Below are positions 63,488 to 64,000 of a DNA stretch of 64,000 bases, in pieces. Position numbers and translations under genes: made by a program. The first letter of the stretch is position 1. Each line of letters begins with the position of its first letter. The notes under the pieces were generated by a model, which saw only the letters and a program-made list of their open reading frames with translations, made no database searches and was not told the origin of the DNA. Source of the DNA: Parerythrobacter_A sp963761775 (GTDB taxonomy: Bacteria; Pseudomonadota; Alphaproteobacteria; Sphingomonadales; Sphingomonadaceae); contig CAVXIF010000012.1 of the NCBI GenBank assembly GCA_963761775.1, forward strand, positions 124,001-188,000, written 5' to 3'.

Positions 63488-64000
63488 CTATTGCGCAGTT
63501 GTGGCAGGCAGAAGGTCGAAGGCGGAGACCAGAACCTCGAAGCCCGCCGGATCCGAACCGCCTGCCATGCTCAGTTCGACCAGCTGCATCGGGCATTCGG
63601 CACCGATAGCCGGCCCACCCGCGCTATCACCTGAGGTCCATATTTGCTGTTTCGTTTCGCCCGACAGACACGACACTGTCCAGTGCGCCGCGCCGCCTGC
63701 CGATGGGGTCACCACCTGCTGCTTCTGGGCAAGTCGATACCGTCCCGCAGGCATTGCCAGCACGCGGCGTGCCACAACGGCGCGCTGGTTGCGCGGCGCA
63801 TAGGCGGACAGCGCCACCGCCTCTCCAGTGCCGCCCACCAGCGATGCGCCGCCATTGACCTGTTCCACCGGCGACCATGCGAAGGGGCCGTAAGCCGTGT
63901 CGATTGTCGCTTTTTCCAGCGCGGGATTTCGTGCAATAGCTGCGCCCATCCGCTGCAACAACGGCGGCATCAGCGCGTAGTTCTCGCGCACAAATAGCAG
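63488..64000 (-). CDS. C-terminal part of an unknown protein, start beyond right edge
   Basis: The last 170 or so codons of a minus-strand gene end in TAG at 63488-63490, 4 bases before the LhgO-like start. The readable text begins LLFVRENYALMPPLLQRMGA at the window edge. It continues with a probable beta-sandwich domain (YGPFAWSPVEQVNGGASLVG, WTVSCLSGETKQQIW, MQLVELSMAGGSDPAGFEVL) ending ATTAQ. I do not recognise it; the domain looks like a carbohydrate-binding or envelope sandwich domain attached to a helical part. A start cannot be given. The tight spacing suggests it belongs to the same operon. Confidence 0.65.
   Translation of the reverse strand: MLFVRENYALMPPLLQRMGAAIARNPALEKATIDTAYGPFAWSPVEQVNGGASLVGGTGEAVALSAYAPRNQRAVVARRVLAMPAGRYRLAQKQQVVTPSAGGAAHWTVSCLSGETKQQIWTSGDSAGGPAIGAECPMQLVELSMAGGSDPAGFEVLVSAFDLLPATTAQ

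Overview
The window looks like a chromosomal segment of a GC-rich alphaproteobacterium of the order Sphingomonadales, most likely family Erythrobacteraceae. This is an inference from gene content: a TonB-dependent receptor, a FixJ-like regulator and an extensin-like lipoprotein of sphingomonad type, the hemC-hemD-mitofilin and tsaD-gpsA neighbourhoods, GC-rich codon use, and palindromic intergenic repeats of the kind common in sphingomonads. I saw no rRNA gene, tRNA gene, CRISPR array or complete transposase.

Layout. 0-4 kb: a TonB-dependent receptor running off the left edge, then typA. 4-7.9 kb: a REP-like repeat block, then a restriction-modification gene of the type ISP/N6-adenine methylase kind that survives only as its two ends. 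Between the ends sits a ~1.5 kb AT-richer insert with a 50-residue zinc-ribbon gene, an unrecognised 245-residue gene and two intrinsic terminators. 7.9-15.1 kb: an SDR oxidoreductase, an extensin-like lipoprotein, a FixJ-like regulator, and the conserved but functionally unsolved cluster of circularly permuted ATP-grasp, alpha-E protein, transglutaminase and Anbu proteasome homologue. 15-31 kb: housekeeping genes (uvrB, a lipoprotein, a DsbD-type thiol reductase, a ubiquinone-type hydroxylase, hemD/hemC, tsaD, gpsA, a flippase, an OmpA-like protein, a 38-residue membrane protein, a helix-hairpin-helix protein, acs). 31-36 kb: glutaryl-CoA-type dehydrogenase, the tyrosine-catabolic pair maiA-fahA, an M48-type peptidase and a small secreted protein.

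36-63.5 kb is a large surface-polysaccharide (O-antigen-like) locus made of two converging operons. The plus-strand operon has a UDP-GlcNAc 4,6-dehydratase, a 4-ketoreductase and a polyprenyl-phosphate sugar-1-P transferase (a WbpM/WbpV/WbpL-like set predicted to make and load QuiNAc or FucNAc), plus a Tat-exported beta-helix protein. The minus-strand operon carries a WbpB/WbpD/WbpE set for UDP-2,3-diacetamido-glucuronic acid, a WbpG/HisH/HisF amidination set, AsnB, a second aminotransferase, an epimerase, an acetyltransferase, a methyltransferase, Wzx, Wzy, an unrecognised multi-pass membrane protein, a UDP-L-FucNAc set (WbjB/C/D) and two glycosyltransferases. Many genes overlap by ATGA or GTGA, so translation is probably coupled. 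A gene resembling L-2-hydroxyglutarate oxidase heads the minus operon beside wbpB. It could recycle the 2-hydroxyglutarate by-product known from WbpB-type enzymes.

Quality warning. About 28 single-base frame breaks are visible. They hit essential genes (typA, hemC, tsaD, acs), so most are probably consensus errors rather than mutations. They are confined to about 0-34.3 kb and 61.3-62.6 kb; the intervening ~27 kb of 20-odd genes shows none. Coordinates for broken genes span the whole reconstructed gene.
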